From Pleomorphomonas sp. (lineage in GTDB: Bacteria; Pseudomonadota; Alphaproteobacteria; Rhizobiales; Pleomorphomonadaceae), in assembly GCA_030603685.1 (NCBI GenBank), contig JAUVXG010000013.1, forward strand, positions 1 through 47,310: 47,310 bases of DNA, written 5' to 3'. This document shows positions 6,293-15,034 of this stretch, one piece after another. The notes below the pieces were generated by a model. That model searched no databases and was not told where the DNA came from. It saw nothing but the letters and a program-made list of their open reading frames with translations. The stretch's first letter is position 1. Every line of letters starts with the position of its first letter. The position numbers and the translations under genes are program-made.

Positions 6293-9292
6293 ATGTCGAA
6301 TGCAGAATCCCCTTCGAGCCCCACCTCGCGTCCGGTCCGGGCCGGCGACCATGTGTTCCTGATCGACGGATCGGGCTACATCTTCCGCGCCTATCATGCG
6401 CTGCCCCCGCTCACGCGCAAATCGGACGGCGTGCCGGTCGGCGCCGTCTCCGGCTTCTGCAACATGCTGTGGCGGCTCCTCAAGGAAACCGAGCAAACCG
6501 CCGTCGGCGTCAGGCCGACGCATCTCGCGGTGATCTTCGACGCCTCCTCGGTCACCTTCCGCAACGAGATCTATCCTCTCTACAAGGCGCAGCGTCCCGA
6601 GCCGCCCGCCGACCTCCGGCCGCAGTTCGGCCTAATCCGTGAAGCCGTCCGCGCCTTCAACGTGCCCTGCGTCGAACAGCTCGGTTATGAAGCGGACGAT
6701 CTGATCGCCACCTACGCGGCGGAAGCGACCGCAGTGGGCGCCGATGTCACCATCGTCTCCTCGGACAAGGACCTGATGCAGCTCGTGGGCGAGCGCGTCG
6801 TGCTGCTCGATACGATGAGGGATCGCAGGATCGGCGTGCCCGAGGTGATCGAGAAGTTCGGCGTGCCGCCGGAAAAGGTGATCGAGGTGCAGTCGCTCGC
6901 CGGCGACTCGGTCGACAATGTGCCCGGCGTGCCCGGCATCGGCCTCAAGACGGCGGCGCAGCTCATTCTCGAATACGGCGACCTGGAAGCGCTGCTGGCC
7001 GCCGCGACCGGCATCAAGCAGCAGAAGAGGCGCGAGAACCTGATCGCCTTCGCCGAACAGGCGCGCATCTCGCACCGCCTCGTGACGCTGAAGTGCGACG
7101 TGCCTCTGGAACACCCGATCGACACGCTCGGCGTTCGGCCGATCATCGGCGAGCGATTGATCGCCTATGCCAAGGCCATGGAGTTCTCGACGATCATTCG
7201 TCGGGTGTCCGAGGCGACAGGCGTCGAGCCGTCGAAGGTGGAGCCTGCCGTCGTGCCGGTGACGCACTGGCCGCCGGACGGCGAGGCTTCGTCCGAGGCG
7301 GGAGAAGAAGCGGTCGCGTCCGAGGATGCGCGCCCCTCGCTCATCTCGACCGAGACGGCGAGCGAGACGGGCGCCCCTGTTTCGAGAGAGTTCACTCCGG
7401 CCGGCCGCGCCGCCGAGGCGCTTGCCCGGATGCAGGCGGTCCCGGTGGACTACTCGGCCTACGAGACGGTCACCGACGTTGCCCGCCTGGAAGCCTGGGT
7501 GGCGGACGCCTACGAGGCCGGCCGCGTCGCCTTCGACACGGAGACCTCCGGTCTCGACCCCATGCGGGCGGAAATCGTCGGCGCGTCGCTGGCCGTCACG
7601 CCCGGCCGGGCCTGCTACATCCCCTTCGCCCACGTTTCGGGGGCCGGCGATCTGCTGGGCGGCGGTTTGGTGCCGGGGCAAATCACGGTTCGCGACTTCG
7701 TGCGGGTCATGAAGCCGCTTCTCGAGGATCCGTCGGTTCTGAAGATCGGGCAGAATGCCAAGTACGACTGGGTCGTCCTCAAGCGCCTCGGGATCACCGT
7801 GGCACCATGCGACGACACCATGCTGATCTCCTATGCACTCGACGCCGGTCGCATGGGGCATGGCATGGACGAACTGTCGGAAGTGCTGCTCGGGCACAAG
7901 CCGATCGCCTTCAAGGATGTCTGCGGGTCCGGCAAGTCGATGATCACCTTCGACCGCGTGCCGCTCGACCGCGCCACGCATTATGCCGCCGAGGACGCCG
8001 ACATCACCCTGCGCCTCTGGCACGTGCTGAAGCCCCGCCTTGCGGCGGAAGGCATGACCGCCCTCTACGAGACGGCCGAACGGCCGCTCATCGACGTCAT
8101 CGCCCGCATGGAGATGCGTGGCGTTTCCGTTGACCGGCAGATCCTGTCGCGCCTCTCCGGCGATTTCGCGCAGTCCATGGCCGCCATGGAAGCCGGCATC
8201 TTCGAGGTGGCCGGCGAAACCTTCAACATCGGTTCGCCCAAGCAGATCGGTGACATCCTGTTCGGCAAGCTCGGCCTTGCCGCCGCCAAGAAGACCAAGA
8301 CCGGCGCCTGGGCGACGGGCGCCGACGTGCTGGAAGACCTTGCCGCCGAAGGACACGAACTTCCGCGCCGCATCCTCGACTGGCGGCAGCTCTCGAAGCT
8401 GAAATCGACATACACCGACGCTTTGCCCGGCTATATCCATCCGGAGACGAAGCGCGTCCACACCAGCTATTCGCTGGCCTCAACGACGACCGGCCGCCTC
8501 GCTTCGTCCGAACCCAACCTCCAGAACATTCCGGTAAGGACAGAGGAAGGTCGCAAGATCCGCCGCGCCTTCGTCGCCCCGGCCGGCCGCAAGCTGGTGT
8601 CGGCCGACTACAGCCAGATCGAACTCCGTGTTCTGGCCCACGTCGCCGATATCCCAGCGCTGAAGAACGCCTTTTCCGAGGGTATCGACATTCACGCCAT
8701 GACGGCCTCGGAAATGTTCGGCGTGCCGGTCGAGGGCATGGACCCGATGATCCGCCGCCGCGCCAAGGCGATCAACTTCGGCATCATCTACGGCATTTCC
8801 GCCTTCGGCCTCGCCAACCAGCTGTCCATTCCGCGCGAGGAAGCCAGCGATTACATCAAGCGCTACTTCCAGCGCTTCCCCGGCATTCGCGACTACATGG
8901 AGGCGACAAAGCGGCAGGCGCGCGAGAACGGCTACGTCACCACCATTTTCGGCCGCAAGGCCCACTATCCGGAGATCGGTTCGCCCAACGCCTCGATGCG
9001 TGCCTTCATGGAGCGAGCGGCCATCAACGCGCCGATCCAGGGTTCGGCCGCCGACATCATTCGCCGGGCCATGGCACGCATGGAAGCCGCGCTGGCGGAG
9101 GCGAGGCTGTCGGCGCTGATGCTGCTGCAGGTCCACGACGAACTGATTTTCGAGGTGCCGGACGAAGAGGTCGAGGCGACCATCCCCGTGGTGCGCGCCG
9201 TGATGGAAGGCGCCGCCGAGCCGGCCGTGAAGCTTGATGTTCCGCTGGTCGTCGACGCCCGCGCCGCCCAGAACTGGGACGAGGCGCATTGA
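6293..9292 (+). CDS. polA: DNA polymerase I
   Basis: A 999-residue DNA polymerase I for gap filling, primer removal and repair. The N-terminal 5'-nuclease domain has IDGSGYIFRAYHAL and DSVDNVPGVPGIGLKTA. The 3'-5' proofreading domain is intact: DTET (near 414), GQNAKYDW and YAAEDADITLRLW match the three Exo motifs. The polymerase domain has motif A (SADYSQIELRVLAH, near 770), motif B (RRRAKAINFGIIYGISAFG) and motif C (LLQVHDELIFEV, near 944). A linker rich in E, A and S (about 320-375) separates nuclease and exonuclease parts. ATG 6293 was chosen because family proteins begin shortly before GDHVFLIDGSG; an in-frame ATG at 6245 is possible and neither has a strong ribosome site. Its stop overlaps the cobO start by one base. 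Confidence 0.96.
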   Translation: MSNAESPSSPTSRPVRAGDHVFLIDGSGYIFRAYHALPPLTRKSDGVPVGAVSGFCNMLWRLLKETEQTAVGVRPTHLAVIFDASSVTFRNEIYPLYKAQRPEPPADLRPQFGLIREAVRAFNVPCVEQLGYEADDLIATYAAEATAVGADVTIVSSDKDLMQLVGERVVLLDTMRDRRIGVPEVIEKFGVPPEKVIEVQSLAGDSVDNVPGVPGIGLKTAAQLILEYGDLEALLAAATGIKQQKRRENLIAFAEQARISHRLVTLKCDVPLEHPIDTLGVRPIIGERLIAYAKAMEFSTIIRRVSEATGVEPSKVEPAVVPVTHWPPDGEASSEAGEEAVASEDARPSLISTETASETGAPVSREFTPAGRAAEALARMQAVPVDYSAYETVTDVARLEAWVADAYEAGRVAFDTETSGLDPMRAEIVGASLAVTPGRACYIPFAHVSGAGDLLGGGLVPGQITVRDFVRVMKPLLEDPSVLKIGQNAKYDWVVLKRLGITVAPCDDTMLISYALDAGRMGHGMDELSEVLLGHKPIAFKDVCGSGKSMITFDRVPLDRATHYAAEDADITLRLWHVLKPRLAAEGMTALYETAERPLIDVIARMEMRGVSVDRQILSRLSGDFAQSMAAMEAGIFEVAGETFNIGSPKQIGDILFGKLGLAAAKKTKTGAWATGADVLEDLAAEGHELPRRILDWRQLSKLKSTYTDALPGYIHPETKRVHTSYSLASTTTGRLASSEPNLQNIPVRTEEGRKIRRAFVAPAGRKLVSADYSQIELRVLAHVADIPALKNAFSEGIDIHAMTASEMFGVPVEGMDPMIRRRAKAINFGIIYGISAFGLANQLSIPREEASDYIKRYFQRFPGIRDYMEATKRQARENGYVTTIFGRKAHYPEIGSPNASMRAFMERAAINAPIQGSAADIIRRAMARMEAALAEARLSALMLLQVHDELIFEVPDEEVEATIPVVRAVMEGAAEPAVKLDVPLVVDARAAQNWDEAH

Positions 9293-9897
9293 TGAGCGAC
9301 GCAGATGCCGAACGCCACCGGCTGAAGATGGCGAAGCGCAAGGCGGTGCAGGATGCCGAGGTCGCCTCGAAGACCATCACCGAAAAGGGACTGTTGATCG
9401 TCAACACCGGCCCCGGCAAGGGCAAGTCGACCGCGGCCTTCGGGCTTGTCGTCCGCGCCCTTGGGCATGGCTGGAAGGTGGGCGTGGTGCAGTTCGGCAA
9501 GGGCGGCTGGGAGAGTGGCGAACGGCGTATATTGGAAGGCTTTCCGGGCGTTTCCTGGCACACCCTGGGCGAAGGGTTCACCTGGGAAACGCAGGACAGG
9601 GCGCGCGACGTCGCCGCCGCGCAAGCCGCCTGGGCAAAGGCGACGGCGCTGATGGACGATCCCGCCGTTCGCCTGCTCGTTCTCGACGAGCTCAACATCG
9701 CGCTCCGCTACGAGCATCTGCCTCTTTCCGACGTGGTGGAGGCGCTGAAGGCAAGGCGGGCCGACCTCACCGTCGTCGTCACCGGGCGCAACGCCAAGGC
9801 CGAGCTGATCGAGGCGGCCGATTGCGTGACCGAGATGACCGCCACGAAGCATCATTTCGCGGCTGGCGTTAAGGCGCAGCCGGGGATCGAATACTGA
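9292..9897 (+). CDS. cobO: Corrinoid adenosyltransferase CobO
   Basis: ATP:cob(I)alamin/cob(I)yrinic acid a,c-diamide adenosyltransferase of the CobO/BtuR type, which adds the upper adenosyl ligand during aerobic cobalamin synthesis and salvage. The 201-residue product has the P-loop [10 protein letters not shown] (about 38-47), the [18 protein letters not shown] block, [15 protein letters not shown] and the C-terminal [22 protein letters not shown] typical of the family. Start ATG 9292 shares its A with the polA stop (TGATG), and its own stop shares a base with cobQ in the same way, so polA, cobO and cobQ are probably one transcript. No cobalamin riboswitch was recognised upstream. Confidence 0.96.
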   Translation: MSDADAERHRLKMAKRKAVQDAEVASKTITEKGLLIVNTGPGKGKSTAAFGLVVRALGHGWKVGVVQFGKGGWESGERRILEGFPGVSWHTLGEGFTWETQDRARDVAAAQAAWAKATALMDDPAVRLLVLDELNIALRYEHLPLSDVVEALKARRADLTVVVTGRNAKAELIEAADCVTEMTATKHHFAAGVKAQPGIEY

Positions 9898-11366
9898 TGG
9901 TCAGCCGGCTGATGTTTCAGGGCACGGGCTCGGACGTCGGCAAGTCGCTGATCGTCGCCGGCCTCTGCCGGCTCTATGCCCGGCGCGGCCTCCGGGTGCG
10001 CCCCTTCAAGCCGCAGAACATGTCGAACAATGCAGCGGTGACAACGGACGGTGGCGAGATAGGCCGGGCGCAGGCGCTGCAAGCCCGCGCCGCCGGAGTC
10101 ATGCCGTCGGTCCACATGAACCCGGTGCTGCTGAAACCGCAGTCGGAAATCGGCTCGCAGGTGGTGGTGCAGGGGCGCGTCGTCGGCAACGCACGAGCGC
10201 GAGACTATCAGGCGATGAAGCCCGACCTGATGCCGGCCGTTCTCGACAGCTTCGCGCGCTTGTCGGCGGACGCCGACCTCGTGCTGGTCGAGGGGGCCGG
10301 GTCGCCGGCGGAGGTCAACCTCAGGGCCGGCGACATCGCCAACATGGGCTTTGCACGGGCCACCGATACGCCGGTCGTGCTGATTGGCGACATCGACAGA
10401 GGCGGCGTGATCGCCAGCCTCGTCGGCACCAAGGCGGTGATGGCGGAAGACGACGCGGCACTCGTTGCCGGCTATCTGATCAACCGCTTTCGCGGGGACG
10501 TCTCGCTGTTCGATGCTGGACTGACCCTGATCACCCGGCATACGGGATGGCATTCCTTCGGCGTGGTTCCCTATTTTGCGAAAGCCAACCGCTTGCCGGC
10601 CGAGGATGCCCTGGGGCTCAGAAGTCGTCACGAGGCCGGCCGCGACGGAGATCGCAAACGCATTGTCGTGCCGGTGCTGCCACGCATCGCCAACTTCGAC
10701 GACCTCGATCCGCTCCGTCAGGAGCCCGGCGTCGAGGTGATCCTCGCCGAAGCCGGCCGCCCCCTGCCGAGCGCCGATCTCGTGCTTCTGCCCGGCTCCA
10801 AGGCGACCATCCCCGACCTTCTCGAACTCAAGGCGGAAGGCTGGGATATCGACATTCGCGCCCACGCCCGGCGAGGCGGCAAGGTTCTCGGTCTCTGCGG
10901 CGGCTACCAGATGCTCGGGCTGAGACTGCAGGACCCCGAGCGGGTCGAGAGCGACATCGAAGCCGTCGACGGGCTCGGCCTGCTGGATGTCGAGACCACG
11001 ATGACCGGCGACAAGCGCCTTCGCCCGGTGAGCGGCACATCGATGCCCGACGGCACGCCTTTTTCTGGCTTTGAAATGCACGTCGGCGCAACCGTCGGCC
11101 CGGATCGCTCCAGACCGTTCGCCCGCCTTTCGGATGGTGGCGACGAGGGTGCGACATCAGAGGACGGCAATGTGGCCGGCAGCTATTGTCACGGCCTGTT
11201 CGCCGACGATCGACAACGGGAAAGGCTGCTTCGCTGGATCGGGGCCAACCCGTCGGCGCTTGCTTATGAAGCGGAAGTCGATCGGGTTCTCGACGGCCTC
11301 GCCGACCATCTCGAAGCCCATCTCGATGCCGAAGGTCTTCTCGATCTCAGCCGTAGGCCAGAATGA
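9897..11366 (+). CDS. cobQ: Cobyric acid synthase CobQ
   Basis: CobQ amidates four carboxyl side chains of adenosylcobyrinic acid diamide using glutamine and ATP, giving cobyric acid. The 489-residue product has the N-terminal P-loop-like GTGSDVGKS (about 10-18) and [11 protein letters not shown], a central dethiobiotin-synthetase-like domain ([27 protein letters not shown]), and a C-terminal class I glutamine amidotransferase with nucleophile C334 in [11 protein letters not shown] and H432 in [11 protein letters not shown]. Length is normal. It starts on TGATG overlapping the cobO stop, and its 3' end overlaps the convergent cobD gene by 20 bp. Confidence 0.97.
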   Translation: MVSRLMFQGTGSDVGKSLIVAGLCRLYARRGLRVRPFKPQNMSNNAAVTTDGGEIGRAQALQARAAGVMPSVHMNPVLLKPQSEIGSQVVVQGRVVGNARARDYQAMKPDLMPAVLDSFARLSADADLVLVEGAGSPAEVNLRAGDIANMGFARATDTPVVLIGDIDRGGVIASLVGTKAVMAEDDAALVAGYLINRFRGDVSLFDAGLTLITRHTGWHSFGVVPYFAKANRLPAEDALGLRSRHEAGRDGDRKRIVVPVLPRIANFDDLDPLRQEPGVEVILAEAGRPLPSADLVLLPGSKATIPDLLELKAEGWDIDIRAHARRGGKVLGLCGGYQMLGLRLQDPERVESDIEAVDGLGLLDVETTMTGDKRLRPVSGTSMPDGTPFSGFEMHVGATVGPDRSRPFARLSDGGDEGATSEDGNVAGSYCHGLFADDRQRERLLRWIGANPSALAYEAEVDRVLDGLADHLEAHLDAEGLLDLSRRPE

Positions 11367-12339
11367 CGAGGCCAAGCCAGACCAGCGCCAGCAGGGCGAA
11401 GATCAGCAACAGAGCCCGCCGATAGAGCCTCAGCGCGCGGTCGATATCGTAGGCATTGACCTCGGCGCGGCCGTCTCCCATCCAGGCATCGTCGACCCGC
11501 GCCTCGCCGTAGACCTTGGGACCGTTGAGACGCAAGCCGAGAGCACCCGCCATCGCCGCCTCGGGCCAGCCGGCGTTCGGCGACTTGTGTCGGCTGGCGT
11601 CACGATCGATCGCGCGAACGGCCGCAGCCGCCGAGGCGCCGTCGTCGGCGAGGGCCGCCGCCACGATCGCCCAGGCGGTGATACGAGACGCAGGCAGGTT
11701 GACGAGATCGTCGAGCCTGGCCGATGCCCAGCCGAATGCGAGATGGCGCGGCGTCTTGTGGCCGATCATCGAGTCGGCCGTATTGATGGCCTTGTAGGCG
11801 GCCGCTCCCGGCAGCCCCAGTACCGCCATCCAGAACAGAGGCGCCGTCACCCCGTCCGAGAAGCTTTCGGCAAGGCTTTCGATGGCGGCACGACAGACCC
11901 CGGCGGCATCGAGATGGGCCGGATTGCGCCCGACGATCCGGCCGACAGCGAGACGCCCCGCTTCGAGACCTCCCTGGCGCAGCGCATCGGCAACCGCGGC
12001 GACATGGACGTGCAGGCTGCGGGCGGCCAGCAGCGTCGAGCCGACGACGGCGGCAATGCATGGGCCGGCGATGGGACCGGCAAGTCCGGCCAGCGAGCCG
12101 ATCGCCGCTGCAACAAGAGCGCTCACAATGACGTTGATCACGGCGGTCAAGACGCCATTTAGCCGGCGCCGGTCGTCATCGAGATCCTCGCGATTGAGCG
12201 TGCGGTCGAGAAAGCCGATCAGCGCCCCCATCCAGGTCACCGGATGGCCGATCTGCCGGAAGAGCAGATCGGGATAGCCGATCACGGCTTCGAAGCCGAG
12301 GGCCAGAAGGGCGATGACGAGGAATTCAATAGGCGCCAT
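11347..12339 (-). CDS. cobD: Adenosylcobinamide-phosphate synthase CobD/CbiB
   Basis: An integral membrane protein of 330 residues that joins cobyric acid to the aminopropanol arm. Family marks are the N-terminal [22 protein letters not shown], the [15 protein letters not shown] block, [14 protein letters not shown] and the C-terminal [20 protein letters not shown]. Several hydrophobic segments (near 1-20, 60-100, 170-190, 300-328) fit the multi-spanning topology. Start at ATG 12339 matches the family N-terminus; the frame is open 13 codons further but no ribosome site supports that. Convergent with cobQ, with the two coding ends overlapping, so it needs its own promoter in the repeat-rich gap upstream. 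Confidence 0.95.
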   Translation of the reverse strand: MAPIEFLVIALLALGFEAVIGYPDLLFRQIGHPVTWMGALIGFLDRTLNREDLDDDRRRLNGVLTAVINVIVSALVAAAIGSLAGLAGPIAGPCIAAVVGSTLLAARSLHVHVAAVADALRQGGLEAGRLAVGRIVGRNPAHLDAAGVCRAAIESLAESFSDGVTAPLFWMAVLGLPGAAAYKAINTADSMIGHKTPRHLAFGWASARLDDLVNLPASRITAWAIVAAALADDGASAAAAVRAIDRDASRHKSPNAGWPEAAMAGALGLRLNGPKVYGEARVDDAWMGDGRAEVNAYDIDRALRLYRRALLLIFALLALVWLGLVILAYG

Positions 12340-12402
12340 ATCAGCGTTGTGCCCGGAGCAGTGGCCGTTCGAGAGCAATTCGGGGTCAGCGGGTTCACCC
12401 TA

Positions 12403-12447
12403 GAGCATTCGCCGACCAAATTGAAACATTTGGTTCCAGCGAATGCT
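12403..12447. repeat. Imperfect palindromic intergenic element, copy 1
   Basis: The 9-base arms AGCATTCGC (12404-12412) and GCGAATGCT (12439-12447) pair, and an inner ACCAAAT/ATTTGGT pair continues the stem. It lies in the 468-bp gap between cobD and otsA. Its layout aligns base for base with much of copy 2 at 12464, so the two look like members of one palindrome family. Confidence 0.6.
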
Positions 12448-12463
12448 TCAGATTCATTTGCTG

Positions 12464-12508
12464 GAGCACCCGCCGATCAGGTCGATTCAACCTGATCGGC
12501 GGGTGCTC
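12464..12508. repeat. Perfect 19-bp palindromic intergenic element, copy 2
   Basis: Arms 12464-12482 and 12490-12508 are perfectly complementary over 19 bp around a 7-base loop. There is no T run on either side, so it is not a standard intrinsic terminator. It follows copy 1 after 16 bases and shares its framework (GAGCA, CGCCGA and spacing). Confidence 0.7.
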
Positions 12509-12807
12509 TGGACTTCGCTATCTCCCGTTCCCATGCAAGCGCTAACGCGAAATCGCATAATCCCCTGGATTTGCTTTCCGGCGAGGAGTGCGGCGGTTCG
12601 GACCGGGCGGTCCGACCCTGAGATTGCGTCCTGTAATACGGTCTCTGCAGCAATCGTCAGAGTCGCGGCCTCGGATATGACCGAGGCCGCATGCCAACGT
12701 GCTCTATTTCTCCATTCTCATGCAACTTCGGACGCAAGACCGGTTCCCGCTTTTGCTGGAGCTGCTCGAAGCGCCAAACCGCGCAGCCGGCTACCCATCA
12801 GGCTCCA
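12509..12807. other. Gene-free stretch between cobD and otsA with further hairpins
   Basis: No gene-like reading frame is seen. It holds a 10-bp perfect hairpin (12665-12674 with 12681-12690, loop ATATGA) lacking a T tract, a 7-bp hairpin around TCGGACC-GGGC-GGTCCGA near 12598-12615, and a segment at 12721-12767 that resembles the short palindromic repeats common between genes in rhizobia (pattern CAACTTCGGACGCAA, then CGGTTCCCGCTTTTGCTGGA). The resemblance is from memory of such repeats, not from a search. Confidence 0.45.
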
Positions 12808-14193
12808 TTATTTTGGAGCGATCAGCGCTGCCAGGAAATCTTCGCACCAATGGTTGACGTCGTGAGTAAGGAGATGATCCATCATTCCCCGCCAGCGCTC
12901 TCGCCGCTCGTCGAGCGGCATGGACAGTGCTCGTTCGATGGTGCGCGCGGTCATCTCGCTGTCATAGGGGTTGATCAGCAGCGCCCCTTTGAGTTCCCGC
13001 GCCGCCCCCGCGAAGCGTGACAGCACGAGGACGCCCGGATCCTCCGGATCCTGCGCGGCCACATATTCCTTCGCGACCAGATTCATCCCGTCCTTGAGCG
13101 GCGTCACCAGACCCACGTCGGCCAGGCGATAGAGGCCGGCCAACACCGAGCGACCGAGCGACTGGTTGATGTAGCGCGTCGGCACCCAATCGGCAGAGCC
13201 CAGCGCGCCGTTTACCCGTCCGATCAGTTCGGCCAACTGCTTCTGCATTGCGGCATATTCGGGCACATCCGAACGCGACTTCGGCGTCACCTGCAGGAAG
13301 CTGATGTTGCCGCGACGCTCAGGATGCTCGATGAGCAACCGTTCGTAAGCTTCGATGCGGTGGGTAATGCCCTTGGAATAGTCGAGGCGATCGGCGCCGA
13401 TGATCAGCTGCTTGCCGGTGAGACTGTTCTTCGTGCTCTCAACCAGTTCGTCGCCGCTATCGGCCGCCTCGGCGAGGCGGGCAAAATCGGCGGTCTCAAT
13501 GCTGATCGGGAAGGCGCCGGCCTCGAACGTCCGATCATAGGCGCGGAACGTACGCTCGCCGACCGGGCCGCCGACGTTCTCCCGACGGAGGCACTCGCTG
13601 AAATTTGCCAGGTCAAGATCAGTCTGGAAGCCGAGCACATCGTAGGCGCACAGCGCTTTCAGCACCCGCTCATACACCGGCATGGCGATAAGAATGTCGG
13701 ACGGCGGCCAGGGAATGTGCAGGAAGAAGCCGATCCGACAGGTAACACCGCGCTGTCGCAGCTCTTCTGCCAGGGGAATGAGGTGGTAGTCGTGGATCCA
13801 GACGACGTCGTCATCCTGAAGCCGCGGCGCCAGAAGATCGGCAAAGAGCCGGTTGACCCGAAAATAGCCGCTCATTTCCTTGCGGGCGTATTCTGCAAGG
13901 TCAAGTCGGCTGTGAAAGATCGGCCAGAGCACACGGTTGGCGAAGCCCGCGTAATACTCGTTGTAATCGGTCTCGCTGAGATCGGTAAGCGCATAGGTTA
14001 TGCCCTCGATCTCCATTTCTTCCAGTTGTTCGGTGCCCGCCTCGCTCTGCACCTTGCCCGACCATCCCATCCAAAGGCCCCCGCCCCGTTTCCGGAGAGC
14101 GGCGTGCAAGGCGACGGCAAGGCCACCGGCTGGAGGATTGCCATCCTCGTCGGGCAGTGGCACGCGATTGGAAACGATAACGAGACGGTTCAT
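12808..14193 (-). CDS. otsA: Alpha,alpha-trehalose-phosphate synthase OtsA
   Basis: OtsA (GT20) joins UDP-glucose and glucose-6-phosphate to trehalose-6-phosphate. The 461-residue product has the N-terminal VSNRVPLPDEDGNPPAGGLA, the substrate tryptophan in LWMGWSGKV, YAGFANRVLWPIFHSR, VWIHDYHLIPLAEELR, the donor-site ADRLDYSKGI and the C-terminal LSRFAGAARELKGALLINPYD. Start ATG 14193 fits the family; the frame is open 7 codons upstream, and no start has a strong ribosome site. It is 43 bp downstream of otsB on the same strand, giving an otsB-otsA operon for trehalose, an osmo- and desiccation protectant. Confidence 0.96.
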   Translation of the reverse strand: MNRLVIVSNRVPLPDEDGNPPAGGLAVALHAALRKRGGGLWMGWSGKVQSEAGTEQLEEMEIEGITYALTDLSETDYNEYYAGFANRVLWPIFHSRLDLAEYARKEMSGYFRVNRLFADLLAPRLQDDDVVWIHDYHLIPLAEELRQRGVTCRIGFFLHIPWPPSDILIAMPVYERVLKALCAYDVLGFQTDLDLANFSECLRRENVGGPVGERTFRAYDRTFEAGAFPISIETADFARLAEAADSGDELVESTKNSLTGKQLIIGADRLDYSKGITHRIEAYERLLIEHPERRGNISFLQVTPKSRSDVPEYAAMQKQLAELIGRVNGALGSADWVPTRYINQSLGRSVLAGLYRLADVGLVTPLKDGMNLVAKEYVAAQDPEDPGVLVLSRFAGAARELKGALLINPYDSEMTARTIERALSMPLDERRERWRGMMDHLLTHDVNHWCEDFLAALIAPK

Positions 14194-14236
14194 TACTTGA
14201 TCTTTCATATGCAAGAGTAGGTCAAAAAACAGTAGG

Positions 14237-15034
14237 TCAAACGGTCGCCGCCTTGATCAGTTCCCGCACATGCTCGGGGGAGTTCAGCCTCGTTGTCGCC
14301 TTCGTCTGGAACGCCTCATTCCCAACTCTGACCGACAGGCCACCCAGATCGTTGACCGCTTTGAACATGGATTCGTCCGTTACGTCGTCTCCGAAAACGA
14401 TTGGGCATTTCCCCTTGAATGGCTGCCTTTGCATAAAGCGGGCGACCGCTTCTCCTTTGTCGGCCCGTGGCCTCAGTTCAATCACCATCTTGCCGGCGTG
14501 CAGGCCATATGCCGACCCCGCCATGGCCTGAGCCCGGTGCATCAATGTTGCGACTGTGTCGGCCGCCGCAGGTGCCTGACGATAATGGAGAGCGACGGCA
14601 GCCCCCTTATCCTCGAAGCCAACGCCAGGGAGCGGCGAGGCCCAATGCCGAAGCATAGCCTTGACCTTGGAAAAATGCGGGTCTGCCGGCGGCCCCATTG
14701 TCTGACCGTCGCGCTCTCTCCATTCGGCGCCATGCAGTCCGGCAATGGCGAAGCGGTGAGGAGCGAACAACCGGTCAACGAAATCGATGCCGCGTCCGGT
14801 GATGAGTGCCAGTGCGCCTCCGACGATCCGTTCAAGCTTCAGAAGGTCGTCGAGTAGACGGTTTGGGACCACCACGCCGTCAGGAGTGGCCGCAATATCG
14901 ATAAGCGTTCCGTCTACATCAAAGAAAACTGCCCAGTCCCGGGTGTGCGCCAGAAACTCATTCATGGTTGGCGCCGGTGCAACGTGAGTGGCTTCGGCAA
15001 GAGGTCGCTCCAGTTCATGTTCATCCGTCGCCAT
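14237..15034 (-). CDS. otsB: Trehalose-6-phosphate phosphatase OtsB
   Basis: A HAD-family phosphatase that converts trehalose-6-phosphate to trehalose. In the 265-residue product, motif I is FFDVDGTL with nucleophile D39 and D41, motif II/III region includes ALITGRGIDFVDRLF and GLHGAEWRERDG, and motif IV is FGDDVTDESMFKAV. The ATG at 15034 has GGGAAG about 7 bases before it; an internal ATG at 14965 lacks one. The roughly 30 residues before the HAD core are not conserved. It is the first gene of the otsB-otsA operon, behind an unusually AT-rich upstream stretch. No clear EcfG-type (GGAAC...CGTT) stress promoter was seen. Confidence 0.94.
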   Translation of the reverse strand: MATDEHELERPLAEATHVAPAPTMNEFLAHTRDWAVFFDVDGTLIDIAATPDGVVVPNRLLDDLLKLERIVGGALALITGRGIDFVDRLFAPHRFAIAGLHGAEWRERDGQTMGPPADPHFSKVKAMLRHWASPLPGVGFEDKGAAVALHYRQAPAAADTVATLMHRAQAMAGSAYGLHAGKMVIELRPRADKGEAVARFMQRQPFKGKCPIVFGDDVTDESMFKAVNDLGGLSVRVGNEAFQTKATTRLNSPEHVRELIKAATV

